Of a DNA stretch of 64,000 bases, positions 1 through 13,600 are shown in pieces. The notes beneath the pieces are model-generated. The model worked only from the letters and a program-made list of their open reading frames with translations. It had not been told where the DNA came from and made no database searches. Made by a program: the position numbers and the translations under genes. Source of the DNA: Bactrocera neohumeralis (taxonomy: Eukaryota; Arthropoda; Insecta; Diptera; Tephritidae); NCBI RefSeq assembly GCF_024586455.1, contig NC_065923.1:868001-932000 (forward strand), given 5' to 3'. Each line of letters starts with the position of its first letter. Within the stretch, counting starts at the first letter, position 1.

Positions 1-481
1 TCACAATCTGATGATCTGTATGGAACGACTTCTCACTCATGCATATCATTCATTCATTCACATTGCATTTGATACGAAAAATTTCCTTCGCCAATTTTAT
101 GATTCAACGATTCGTTATTCCATTAATAAGAGCATATGGGGAGGTCAATTCAATATCGTTTATCACTACCACTTGGTAAAAAGGGGGATGATGCAAATCT
201 TTCTAACCTAGCATTTTAAAGCTTGCGCCAAGCATATTATTCATACTCGAGATGACAATACAAGTATATTAGACGAGACAAGATTAAAGTTTGAATAATT
301 CCCCTACAAAATGAATTAAAGTCTAGTCATTAAGAATGATAATCATTGTGATAGACGTATTATACCCACCACATACTGTAGTCATCTCTTCCGTAGACAT
401 TTTTCATTTCCTTTCAACAAAATTTGCATCGACTATCATTTGCACCAATTGGAGACGTTTGTTATTTGTAGTGAGTTTTTA
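1..481. other. Non-coding lead-in, probably Aplip1 intron
   Basis: AT-rich DNA upstream of the first recognisable Aplip1 exon. A weak open frame at 11-211 encodes nothing I recognise. The stretch most likely belongs to an Aplip1 intron, because the JIP1 family carries an N-terminal region that is not seen here. No other feature is visible. Confidence 0.5.
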
Positions 482-1699
482 ATGTGCTCCTCGAACGCAT
501 TCGTTGCAGCTTCCATTCTACATCTTTTAGGTGGTGGATATGGGCAGACTACATTGGCTGACGAAATGAATAATGGGCGCAATCAATCGAACGACAACAA
601 TAACGCCATCACAGGCAATACTGTTAACGGCAATTTGAACGGTTTAAATGGTGGCACCACAGTACGAAATAATCAACGCTCATTTTTGACACTGAAATGT
701 GGTTATCTACTAGATGAGGACTCCAGTCCAGATTCCGAACGTTTACAGAGTTTGGGCGATGTGGATAGTGGCCACAGTACAGCACATTCCCCAAATGATT
801 TCAAAAGTATGTCACCACAAATCACTTCCCCCGTTTCACAATCACCATTTCCTCAGCCATTCGGTGGTGTGCCCTTCTCCCAACTGGAAATGCTTGAAGC
901 TACACATCGTGGCTTACACAAGTTTATACCTCGTCATCATGATGAAATCGAAATTGAAATTGGCGATGCTATTTACGTACAAAAAGAGGCTGACGATCTC
1001 TGGTGTGAGGGTGTAAATCTGCGCACTGGTCGACAGGGTATTTTTCCCTCAGCCTATGCGGTTGATTTGGATTACAATGAGTTCGATCCGACGGTGCAAC
1101 AGGTGAAGAAGGAGCGTTATTTACTCGGTTACTTGGGTTCGGTAGAGACATTAGCTCACAAGGGAACCGGTGTTGTGTGCCAAGCAGTGCGTAAGATTGT
1201 TGGTGAATATGGCAACTCACCAGCCGGTCAAGTGTGCATACTGGAGGTGTCGGATCAGGGTTTGCGCATGGTAGACCGTTCGGGACCAAATGTAAGTTAT
1301 TGGGTGTATCAATTCCATGAAAATCAAAAACGAATTGGTGACCGTTGTAATTTTTTTATTTACTTACAGAAGAAGGACAAGAAACCCTGCATCGATTACT
1401 TCTACTCACTAAAGAATGTCTCATTCTGTGCATTTCATCCACGTGATCATCGCTTTATTGGCTTCATAACGAAGCATCCAACGGTGCAACGTTTCGCATG
1501 TCATGTCTTCAAGGGCTCTGAGTCGACACGCCCCGTAGCCGAAGCCGTGGGGTGAGTTAAAATAATTTATTACTTTTAATTGCTTAAAAAAATGTTTTTA
1601 ATTTTGTTGCTTGCTTACTTTTGCAGTCGAGCATTTCAACGTTTCTATCAGAAATTCATAGAAACAGCATATCCGATTGAAGATATATACATAGAGTAA
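482..1699 (+). CDS. Aplip1: JNK-interacting protein 1 / APP-like-interacting protein (3' part)
   Basis: Scaffold that links kinesin light chain, the JNK cascade and APP-like cargo in axonal transport. Exons seen: about 482 or 531 to 1291, 1370-1551 and 1627-1699, joined by GT-AG introns in frame. An acidic Ser-rich linker (DEDSSPDSER) is followed by an SH3 domain encoded at about 900-1070 (HKFIPRHHDE, EADDLWCEG, GIFPSAY) and a PTB domain at about 1105-1680 (RYLLGYLGSVE, FCAFHPRDHRFIGFITKHP). The protein ends in EDIYIE, the JIP1-type tail that binds kinesin light chain. The 5' limit is unsure: acceptors ending at 471, 509 and 530 all fit one phase, and ATGs lie at 482 and 568. N-terminal exons probably lie upstream of the window. 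Family assignment is firm; the left boundary is not. Confidence 0.9.
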
Positions 1700-1819
1700 G
1701 CTGTAAGCTATTCGTATTGACTGGTTCATAAAATGGATGCGCTGTGCTACTATTGCATAGAAATTGCTAGTGCTGGTTTGTGGTTTACGCTTATTTTCCC
1801 CCAAACACACGTTAACACA

Positions 1820-1836
1820 AATAAAAAAAAAATAAA
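1820..1836 (+). terminator. Polyadenylation signals, Aplip1
   Basis: Two AATAAA hexamers (1820-1825 and near 1831) lie about 120 bp past the Aplip1 stop codon. They are the nearest canonical cleavage signals; a longer 3' UTR using later signals is possible. Confidence 0.5.
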
Positions 1837-4800
1837 AATGTTGTCTTCAACAAGTGTGAAGTGAGTACTTTTAGCGGGTGATATGTACTCTCAAGCTCGT
1901 GTTTATTTAAAGAAAATAATTAAATTATATAAAAAATGAAGTGAAACAAAAAATATATAAAGTTTCAAATTATTCCAAATTAATTGAGCAACAACAATTA
2001 CTTAGGAGAATAATTAGTAATAGTCGTTTAGTTATCATAGTCAGAAGTATTCGTGAAAACACAATTCGCCCGTTCTATTGATCCAAATAGTTTTTTAGAT
2101 TTGTAGTTGAAGAAGTAGGCTTATTCGAAAATTTCAAGTCAAAGCATGGATGATAAACTTGGACGAAATATTTACATCAATTTAATATTTTTTTTACAAG
2201 ATTATTATTCATATTTTAATGTTTTTAATTTTTCTAATTTTCTAATTTTTGTGAATTTTGTGTCAAAACGTCAAATCGATTAGAGCAAAATTGACGAAGT
2301 CATGAGTATTTTCATACCTGACTTATAAACGTTTAACATCTGATTTCAAAATTTTGGGGCGTTTTCATCCAAACTCACGTTTTCAAAATGATACCCTTTA
2401 TAAATTGTTCCAACGCACTGCACTTTTTCCGGAGGGTTATTTTCAAATTTAAAAAAAAAATTATTTTACAATAATAAATTTGCGTGATATTTTCGCTAAA
2501 AGCCAAAAATTACATTTGGAAAAACCGTCTCGGAGTTACCTAGGAAAACAATTTATTAACGAATGATAATTTCTAATGATCTATCAGCAAGTCAACGAAG
2601 TTTTGAGGAACACCGCAAACTTACCTTTTCCAATGGCGCTCCAGAGTAATGGCTTCCATTTTCGTATTTTTAACTGCTTTATAAAAAACTAATTAAAATG
2701 AGTCTTGTTTTACAAAAATTTAATAAATTATACTATTTCATATAATTCATTACTTTTTCACATTTTTCTCTTTTCTCTGGAAAGTAAAGAGTAAGGTTCT
2801 CTTCGAGCGAATATAACAAAAATTCGAACAATTTTTAATAAGGTATTTGATGTTCATTTTAAAAAATTTGTAGGAATTTAAAAGCTTTTAGAAAATGAAA
2901 TTATAATGTTGAAGAATATTTGAATAAAATAAGAAAAAAAAAAACAAATAATAATGAGAAGCTGAAGCTGGAGCTGGAGCAGAGTTATAATTGCAGTTTG
3001 AGTTCTAATAATTATTCAATAAGTTTGTTATAATCAACGGTCTACAAATTTTTCCTCATTTTATTTATAAAAAATGGATTCATTGTCAACGTTTGATTCA
3101 GTAGTGAATGGAAAGCAGAAAACTATATATACAACTCAAAAATAAACTTTCAGAATTTATCATTATAATGGTATATAATAAGATGAAAAAAAATATTATG
3201 TTCTAATTTATCCCCCTCGCAATCATTACCGTCCGTGGTTATGTTAAAAACTCATTAGCTCATTTCATTAATCATTAAAGAAATATTATATATTATTAAT
3301 TGTACATTTCTTAAACTTTAAACTAATTTATAATAAATAAGCAAGTAAATATTAATATGTGTGCTAATATATGTTTATAAGTTCTTACTGACTATGATTA
3401 GTTGTAAGCTTTCAATTTCTACTTAAGATGATAGTTTAATATCGGTTAATAAATATTTTTGCAATATAAATACATGCATACATGAAAATCAAAATCGTTT
3501 TTTATAACAAATATAGTTTTTCAAAAACATTTCTTTCTTGTTTCTGAAAATAAAAAATTTGAAAATAAGAAGAATGCTCATTTATTTCACCAAAAAGAAC
3601 CCATTAAATTTTTTTTATAATTTTCGATAACAAATAAGAGTGTAAATAGTATAGAAAATGTGAGAGAAATAAGTTGTAGGAATATGTCGGAATGCGCGCT
3701 TTAGAAATGAGTGATATGTAAAAGATGTTGAAAAATCATTTAAATATATTTAATGTTTAAGAAAGGAACAGTGGAGCGACCTTGTGAGAAAAGCATGTCT
3801 AAAACTATTTTTTTAAGCAAACTCAAAACAGATAATGAATTGTTGATTTTTTCGAAAAGTACATTATTCTAAAATAAACTACACGCATTTTCAAAAACTC
3901 AATTAACACCAAACAATAGCAATCAAAAGTTTTCGAAGAGCTAGTACTATTAAAACACAAACAAAAGCATACATGTCAATACATAAAAAAAGAAAAAATC
4001 AAAAACAAAAAAAAATATGTTTATATATGCATATAAAATAATTACAGCTATAACAGATTAAATAAAAAAAATACAATTAAGTTATAAAAATTCAAAAAAA
4101 TTTCATTACACAAATAGCAATATGAAATGCAAAAATTCAGTTCTATAATTTTTTAAATTTTTTGTGAATTTTCAAAAACATTTTTCAAGGTAGGGCACCT
4201 TCATGAGTTCTTCTTCTTTCATTCCACACCATTTATATATGCTTAAGTTTTTTACTCTCTATTTAAATATACTACTCTTTTAGTGTCACTAGAATTCTAA
4301 ATTTTTTTCTAAATTAAAAATCTTTCCATCAACGCATTTATTTTAGCAAATACGTATGTAGCTCAACTTGATTTCCTTGCTATCAAATGCACAAACACGT
4401 ACACACAAAAAGCATATGAATCTAAAGCTCACCAGAATTGTTGGCGACTTCAAAACAAATAAAGAATAGCTTTCGAAAGATTTGAAGATTGTAAGTCAAA
4501 TTTGTTGATATTTGTAGAAAGAAAAGGCGATTTAATTAAATCAACTAAATAAAACAAAACAAAAAAACAATTATATGCAATTACATACAAACATAAATGC
4601 ATATTTTTAATTGAGTCAATAAACGAAAATTTCTTCTGTGAAAAACAATAAAGAACAAAAACACACACACATACATATATACATATTTACTATCATACAT
4701 ACAGTACTTACGCGTATGTTACACTCACAATTTCGATAAATAGAAATCAGTTACATGCATAAGAATTATTACATAAACTACTAATAAATATATACATACA

Positions 4801-5380
4801 TATATACAATATACAAATATATATTGTAAAACATAAAGAAAAAGAAAAATGAGAATAATATTTAAATAAATGTATATACTACGTACATATACAATTATGA
4901 ACTTGGTTGAGCGTTTTTAATAGTTTAGAGTGTCCAGCAATTTTGGATTATGATCAGAAAACTGAAAAAAATCAAGGTAAGGAACTCTCACGCCTTCGAA
5001 TTATTGCAGTCACAAGGTTTAATGACTTTTTGCATTTGCAATATGAGATGTTACGCTCTTTATGATTTAAGTGAAACGAATATGATAAAATAACAAACCT
5101 TGCTGAACACACTGACAAAATTGATATAGTAAATCCGTTTGCAAACAAGGTCGTCATCAGCTGTCAAATCTTCGCCATGCCTTTTGATTGACGCGGTATA
5201 AATTCTGGGCACCGGTTATGCAGAGCAGAATATCGCTAATAGAAAGCATCAAACATACAACAAACAAAAAAAACTAAATTTTCTATTAAATGCCTAACGC
5301 ATCTTTGGTTATTAAACGTCGGATCCAATCTGAGCATACATGAGTTAGCAAGTATACATCTGATCAAAAATGATCCGGAC
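1837..5380. other. AT-rich intergenic DNA, nothing recognised
   Basis: About 3.5 kb of very AT-rich DNA with A- and T-runs and short TA/ATAC tracts (for example 4660-4830). The small open frames at 4450-4668 and 4972-5157 have no Kozak context, no similarity I know and a composition equal to their surroundings. It may include distal Aplip1 3' UTR. Confidence 0.5.
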
Positions 5381-5389
5381 TAATAAAAA

Positions 5390-5710
5390 AGGAACATTTT
5401 TATCCATACAAAATAAAAACTCACTTTCGAAATCGGTAATGATGCGTTTGATGAATGTCGGTCGTCAGCTACTGTGTCAAGTAAATTTTCTAGTCTACCA
5501 TTGATATGGTTCATACCCAAAACTATATATGAGGTGAGTCGATTTATAAGAGATGTTGAGGTCCTCTGCTATCTTTGATGTTATCGTCATTAACAGAGAC
5601 GGATAGAGGACTGTTTTGGTGACTTCACTACCTTCACTGAATGTTTTGTGCAACTCAAATATTTGTATTCATGATAAATTAGATTCTTCTAAAACTTCTG
5701 CAACATTTTC
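5390..5710 (-). mobile_element. mariner-like transposase relic
   Basis: Read on the minus strand, broken frames recall mariner transposase in the right order: an N-terminal piece like IQIFELHKTFSEG, then KIAEDLNISYKSTH and VLGMNHINGRL from the second helix-turn-helix, then TFIKRIITDFES, where the family has its first catalytic Asp region. Frameshifts and a deletion separate the pieces, and no terminal inverted repeats were seen, so it is a dead relic. The ancestor would be a DD34D mariner; the subfamily cannot be set by eye. Confidence 0.65.
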
Positions 5711-8700
5711 AACGATTCCATAGCAGTGATTCTAAGGGAAACGCAAAATTTCAATTGAGATTGTTGTTAAATTTTTTACATTTTATCGATTCGGTTTGCG
5801 CGTGCAGTTTAAATGAACGAGTCCGTCTCAAAAAAGCTCTTGAGTTTTTAATGGTAGTCAAGAAAAATACAATATCGGCTGACCGAACAGCAACAGAAGA
5901 AGGGTTTAAAGCGGTAAGCGTTACCTAACACAAAAGCCATGGAATTTATAGCAGTAAATACTTCGTGATGGATGCTTAGTCCTTCGAATGAAAGTTCTCA
6001 ATCAAGCTAGTATACCGTATATGCTATGCAATATACTCTCGTTTCAAATTAAACCACTTTGCTTTAATATTTATGCATACATTATTCTATTTTCTATTTA
6101 TATTACAAACTAAATATCTGTACACACTTTTCTTCTGATTACCATCGTTTTCATACTATTTTGTTTTAATTTGGATATTTTAGGCTTATAATTATGTTAA
6201 TATCAATGTCAATAACATATTGATCTATATTATAGATATTTTTAAATGAGTGTTCTGTTTAACCTACTATATATTACTTAACATACTTTTAATAAAAATA
6301 CATATGTATATACAATTGTCGAACTTAACTAATTTCATATATGTATATTGCTAACAGCATGTTATGTGTTACTATTATATGCATATGATATATAATATTA
6401 TATGTATGTATGTATATATAAATGCATATAATTCACGTATATGCTTATTCATTGAGTTTAATATATAGATTTGGTAAGGTTATTTTTATGTTTGCCTTTT
6501 CCTTGCCATATTTCAATTATAGTTTAATTCATTTAAATTTTGTATTCATTAGTTAATTTTATGTTTTAATTTTTAACTTTTAAATTTGTTTATTATTTTT
6601 TGGCATTTTATTGTTTTATTATTTGTTTTGTTGAAAAATTTATACAAATAGCATGTAAAAATGTAGTAATTGCAATATTCAGAAATTAAATATTATTTCT
6701 CATTTTGCTTTTTATTTCCCTAATACGTATGTATGTATGTATGTATCTACATATGTACACAGTTAATATCATACAAGACTCTCGGGCATTTCCATAAGTT
6801 TTGTATGTGTTTATTTATATACATATGGATGTATTAAAACATAAAGCATTTGATTGTTGAAGTTCTTTATATTTAATTTTTTTCTTTTATAAGAAATAAA
6901 AATAGTTTAAAAAAAAAAATTGTTTTCATAAAAAATTTCTTAATTAATTTTATAGGCATATTTGAGAGGGTTTTCAATCAACCTAATATTTATTTATCAA
7001 ATTGTTTATGTATTTTAATTTGTATTAATAATATTCTAAATATTACGGGAAATTACTTACTGTCGTGTAATTCGCGCAATGAATTATTGTTTTTTTAAGA
7101 GCGGTTTTAACAATTAACAATTTAATTATAATTTATTTTTTTGTTGTTGTTATAATTATATTATAATATATTACTGTTAAATTTTTAATGTTTACACAAT
7201 TATTTTGTTCCAAAGATTAATATTTACTTTTAAACACTATTTGATCCTCATAAATATATTTTTTTTTAAGCAGAGTTGCCAATATCTAAAAAAAAGTAAT
7301 TTGAAAATATGACTACCAACAAACTAATTTGGACTTATTTATTAATAAATTATGTATTATTATTTACTACATTTAATGTAACGAGAAGTTCATTGAAATT
7401 TCATTTTTAAATTATTTTCAAATTATAGTATTTCGAAGTCCTTAAGAGATAGCCAACTGTATACTATTATTTTTTCACGTTATTGTTGTTCATTTTTTTT
7501 AATATTTTCTACTACTCGACTATAACTGTTATCTCAAGGGTGCAACTATGCCATCATATGCATGTATAGTACAGACTATACTATAATACATTGTAATCTC
7601 TTTAAAAATATATATATATTACAACAACTACACTTTTCTGTACAAATGTACATTTGTGAGTATTAAGGAGCCTCAGAACGACAAGCAGATAACACACCTC
7701 GTCAGTCTTACTTTGCACAATTAATTCTCTATTTCCTTACTACTCGTATTTATTGTTAACACTATAAAGATAATTGACGATTGTACGAATTTACAGGCAT
7801 CGACTAAATATTTACTCACATCTGATGCTGCACTCACGAATATAACTGCAATTTTCCGTCCTTTCATTAACTTTATTTGAAATGCATTTTAAATAACAAC
7901 GAAAAATGTGCTTGATTTGGCAAAATTTGGAGAGTAGGAGAGTGACATATTGAATAAAAACTTAAATAGTAGAAAGAAAATATATCATCTTAATGAGACA
8001 TGTAAAACTGTGTTGCGTTCAATTTGATACAATTTTCCACAAAAAACGAAAGAAAGCTCAAATTTAGCAAACGAGTAGGAACGCATCGAATACGGCAAAG
8101 AAAAGTTGAATTTGGTTTAAGCTTAGGAACAAATCCATGAAAACGCTATCACAATTTAACTGGTTACTTAAGCCCTTACTGAAATTCAAAGCAGAAGAGA
8201 TCGTGACTTTTTGCAAACAAAAAATATATCTTAAAATAAATTTCGATTTGTTATCACGTTGATGAATGAAAATTCTTAAGTTGACTTACCCAATATTATA
8301 AACAACGCATGAAGAAGTGAAGAGGAATACGAGTATACTGGGATAATGCAACTGCTCTGTGTTCTCCTAAATTTTATTTCAAAATGACTTCTAAACCGAT
8401 ATAGCAACTTTGCAACCAATCAATTACTTATGGATATAGACAGACCTACATACATGCATACGTCAAAATTGACCAAGACACCTTTCCCCGTTACCCACAA
8501 ACGTATTATAGTATATAGGATATACATAAGTACGTTCAATTGAAAGTGTTTATTAATTTTGGAATATGTTTATTCTTAATTGCTTGTTTTACTTAAACAT
8601 TAATTAGTTTCAGTTAATCAATTAATTAAATTTAATACAATAATAAATTTAATATAATAATAATCATCATCAGCATTATCAAGTTTCTATTTATGTTTAA

Positions 8701-10638
8701 AACTAATTTCTGCGATGCCATTTGCATACTTTACCACTGTATTAATATATATATATATATCATCTATATGTATATATATTAATCGTATTTATATGTATAT
8801 CATATATTTATTTCAGTTTACTGCGGGTTTTTTGGCATTTTATTATTTAATTCTCAACTGTATTAACATTAACTTTCCACTTATTTGATTTTTTTTTTTA
8901 TTTTTTTATTTTTTTAATTATACTAACTTTCCATGTAATGTGTGTATGTATTTACGCTTTTTTTATTTTTTAATTTGCCAGTTATAAGTATTTTATATAT
9001 ACTCTTTATATAATAATTGTTTTTATTTTCACTTATGCATCTAAAACAAATTAAAAATTTAGTAATTGAAAATACAAATACAAATAAAAACATACTATTG
9101 TTGCCACGCTAAACTCATGCCTTACATATCTACAAATTGGGTGGTATGTACACATCATACAAACATACTCACTGTAAGGACTAAGTTGCTTTTGTTTTTT
9201 CGTTTAATTTATAATTTTTTTTTATTTACTAACTGCTAAGGGATCCTTCCTTTTGTTCTAAACTAATACGACGGCGACTTTTGTTTAACAATGCTTTTTT
9301 CTCTAATAATATATTTATAATATTTTACAAATATTTTATTTGTGTTGTATGTATGTATGTATATATATTACAACTGCGCATTTAAATGTCATTTAGTTTA
9401 AAATTGGAGCTTTCATTAGGACCCAAAATATACAAATGGTATTTAAAATTTTTTATTCTAAAAAATCGTTGATGAAACGTGGTAATGGTTGTGCCAACGC
9501 CAACGCCAATACTAAACATGCAAAAAAGCCAAACCGCTGACAACTAGCGCTCAGTATGCCGTTTATCACAAAGGAAATTAGAATAAACTAAAACTATGTA
9601 GAACCTGCATTGGACACGTTAGGATCATTGTTTTATGCCGCCTCAGTCAAACAAGTAAATCTTTCAGTCTAATCTAAGTTTGCAATGCGACTTATGAACA
9701 TACATACAAACATTTCTCGAAATTAGTTTACTAAAAAGCATTTTTATTAAATGGTATTTAAGCATCGAAATGAACAAATCGAGAAAGGCAATTTTAGTTC
9801 ATAGAAATTTTTCAAATATGTAAAAAAAAACAAGTAATTTTTATTAGACTTAATTTTTTTGGGTTAAACCACTTAGTTATCGGCGTGTAAAATCATCATA
9901 TAACTAAATGTTGGACTTTAAATAAAATTATTTATAACAAAATATGAACATAATATACAAGTTTTAATGTACAATGTTTTTCTTGCGGAATAACATGTTA
10001 CGGAACATTTCAATACAAAGAAAAAAATTTCGCCCATCACATAATCGAGCTGACATGCGCTTTCTTTATGTAATAATTGATTCAATAAATATAAAAATAA
10101 TTTTTCTAATAAAATAATTCAACCTAAAAATATACATAGTTTTAATATAGTATCTATTTTTACGACAAATTTCTTTTAAAGCATTTGAATGCATATATGC
10201 TGTGTAACTATGGGCATTTGACTTGCTGTGCACATTTAATGAAAAACAACATGGCTCGGGGAGTGGTGTGTGTGTGTCCCAATCAAGTAGTTAAAAAGTT
10301 ATACACGTTAAAATGCGTTTTTTTATTTTTTCAAATAAAATGATGTTTAGTTGTGATTCTTATTGTTCTTTTGATAAAATTCTGACATATTATACACTTT
10401 TTCCCTAAAAACATACTAAACAAAAATTTTTAATTATATTAAAAGAATTAAGCTCCAACACTCAACCTGTACGCTTCGCTATGCGCCGAGCGATTTTTCT
10501 GCTCTCAATGCTTAGCCTTATTTATTCCTTTGCACATGCGCCCACTTTCTGTTCGTTTACTAACTAACTACATATATATATAACTAATGGCGCCCACTAA
10601 AACCGCTGATGTTTGAGCGGGGACCAATTTCGTGATTA
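5711..10638. other. AT-rich DNA downstream of rno, includes rno 3' UTR
   Basis: Nearly 5 kb of AT-rich sequence with (ATGT)n tracts (about 6390-6420, 6720-6750, 9345-9370) and TATATA runs (8735-8790). The part next to 10638 must include the rno 3' UTR: a minus-strand AATAAA (plus TTTATT at 10521-10526) lies about 115 bp after the stop. No coding frame of substance on either strand. Confidence 0.5.
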
Positions 10639-13600
10639 TCATCTGACTTCGCAGTCTTTGTTTAATGGAAGTAAACCACTATTACTGTTGTTATTGTTGT
10701 TGTTATTATTATTGTTATTGTGACTATTACTGCTGCTATTGTTGTTGTTGTTGTTGGTATTATTGGCTGTATTGTGGCTGCTGTTTAGACTGCCACCGCT
10801 TATACTACTACCACTGGCGCTGGCACTGCTACTGCTACTACTGGCACTATGGCTATGACTGTTGCTGTTGCCACTGCTGTGCTCATTACAGTTAACGGTA
10901 AGTGGTGCTATGGGCGCAAAAGCGTTACTCATAGTTCCATTTTCGCCCCCTAAACCCGTGCTTATGGACATGGCTTCGGCCAGGGAGCTCGCCGTGTTGG
11001 AATCATGCACATCAACACCTTTACACGTATCGATGACCAGACGGGGGGATGGTGTGCTCGCTTCTTTTGGCGTCGACGAAAGCGGATCGGTTTCTTCGCG
11101 ATTACTAATGCCACCTGCGATGTTGACGGTGCCAAAATTATTTAGCACATCGACAACATTCGGTGTTGTGCGATCGCCGCTTATATTGCAGTTGTAATTT
11201 GCCGAGTCGTCGCCGGTGAAATCGCTAATGGTTTTGGTGGTTGGCGTAGTGTGTGCTGAAGATAATGTCGTTGGTGCCAATTGGTTGATGTTTGTGTTGC
11301 CACCAGGTGTTGAAGCGGGTGTGATTGTTGGCGTGGAGGTTGTTGTTGGTGTACGCTTTTCTTTTTTCTTTTTATTTCCTATAACATAACCACCACCATC
11401 AGAGGCTCTCGCCAATTTCAAACGTATCGGCGCAGCGTTCATTGGTGGTGTGGCTGCAGCTTCAGCGGAGGTGGAACGTTCTGGATTCTCGGGCACATCA
11501 GCTTTTCGTTTACCTATGCGTATAATCAACTTTGGTGGTTCACCTGGTGAGGCACTTGCCATATTCTCAACAACAGTCGCTGCCATACCCATATCACCCA
11601 CTCCAGACGCTGGAGAAGTTTGCTTCTCCTTATTACGTCTCTTCTCTTTTTTGTCTTTCTTCGGTTTGGAAGACTTTGGTTTTTTAGCAGGTGGTAATAT
11701 AGAGGTATCTAATAGGCTACTACTAGCACCACGTCGAGTGCGTTCTTCATCATCTTCGCCAAAGTCTTGCATAACCATTTTACGATAGTTCATCGACTCT
11801 CGGCGATAATCCTCTAAAGTGGGCGGTGTGTAATTTGATGTCAAACGTTTCTTAGGCGGACAGCTAACCATTCGGCGCGACATATCATATTGATAGGTGT
11901 TATCGTATGTATTACCACTAATTGCCGTTGCACTCGCACTTCCATCGGCTAAGCCACGAATCTTGATCTTCAGTTTCGGTGTGGGCTCATCTTCAGAACC
12001 CTCAAGCGTTTTGCTGCGTCCCCGTCGCTTTCCAGCACTTGATGCTGCCCCAGTTTTTCCTCCACGCTCATCAGTGCTGCCTGATGAACAAGCGCTACGC
12101 CGACGTCCATCGTTACCCAAAACTGTGCTGCTATCATTCAAATCATTAACTCCATCCATTGAACGTAGTTCGCGTCCTGAATTTTTCTTAGAACGTTTCG
12201 AACTTCCTTGCAGACCCAACTCGCTACCGTATTCATCAAGCGTACCACCCAAGCCATCACCCTTGCGTAAACTATCAACGGTATTTGTCAAACCTACGTC
12301 ATTAGGTGGCAGTCCTCCAGATGAATCATCCATATTGGTGTCCTTTTGCACCACATACAGGCTGAGCAACTCCTTTTTACGCATGCGTCGAGAGTTCATG
12401 CCACCGCTGCTATTATTCCCACCGCCACTTACGGACGTACCACTAACCACACCGGCCGAAATTTGGCTATGAATTGAAACAGATGTTTGCACAATGCCAG
12501 CAGCTGCTTGTGTCATATTGGTCGTGTGTACACTTATCGAGGTACTCGATGAATTGTAACTGTAACTGCCGTCAGGACAAGCAAGTGGTCCTTTGATTTT
12601 CAATTTAAGCTGATTACGCGAATCGGAGAGTGAAGCCTTTGTTGTGAGCGTTGTATCCGAATCGATAGAGACCTCTTCGGAGGTGGTCTCCATTGAAGTC
12701 TGCAAATCAGCTGGCATTATAAGGTCCGAAATAATGGAGGATGCACAGGTATTCGAGAGACCACTGCCAGTAGTGTTTACGTTATTTAACGCCGACACAG
12801 TGCTCGTATTTCCTATTAGACTTGACGCAGTCGCACCAACATTTCCACCGATGTTGCCTGCAGTTGTATTATTGCCGCTTGCAGCTGGTGTTAATTGCTT
12901 TGTGGAGATGGTAGAACCTGTTGCACGTAACGCCGATTGGAATTCCTTTTCATCCTCCTCATCGAACTCGGGAAGTGTTTGCTCTGCAGCACCAGAATCA
13001 AAGTCACTCAACAAATTATTGTTGTATGTTTCTTGTGAAGCTGATGCTTCGTAAACATTGTAAGTACGCATGTCCACCGGACCCGGCAGCACAGGCTGTA
13101 CAATGGAATGTAAAAGTGATTGCTGTGTACTGGAGTGATCACAACTGCTCGCATTGTTCGCTTTGAGTGCGTCTGCTAAATGCGATGTGCTACGACTGCC
13201 ACTGCCGCTGTTGTTACAGTTCACCAAACCACTAGCGGTGGCAGAATTTGTTACGCTGGCGCCAGCACCGCGAACTTTGCAACTGCCATACCCCGATGGA
13301 CTGGTGTACTTTTGCGCATCGGGCGTGGTCTGTTGATGTGGATGGGACAATGCCGCCTGTTGATTGCAACGAGCATCAAATGAACGTCGACGATCGCGCA
13401 GCGATTGCAAGTTCTCGACGCCCGGTGCTGTCAGATCCTCATCGTAATTGAATTCGAATGGCGTACCGACCAAATTGTTCACATAATGAGTGTTGCCATC
13501 ATGCTGTATCTGCGGTGGCAGCGGTATGACCGCGTTGGTGGCGCTACTACCACGTCCTCGACCACGACCACGCCCACGGCCGCGCGAACCAGCGCCGGTA

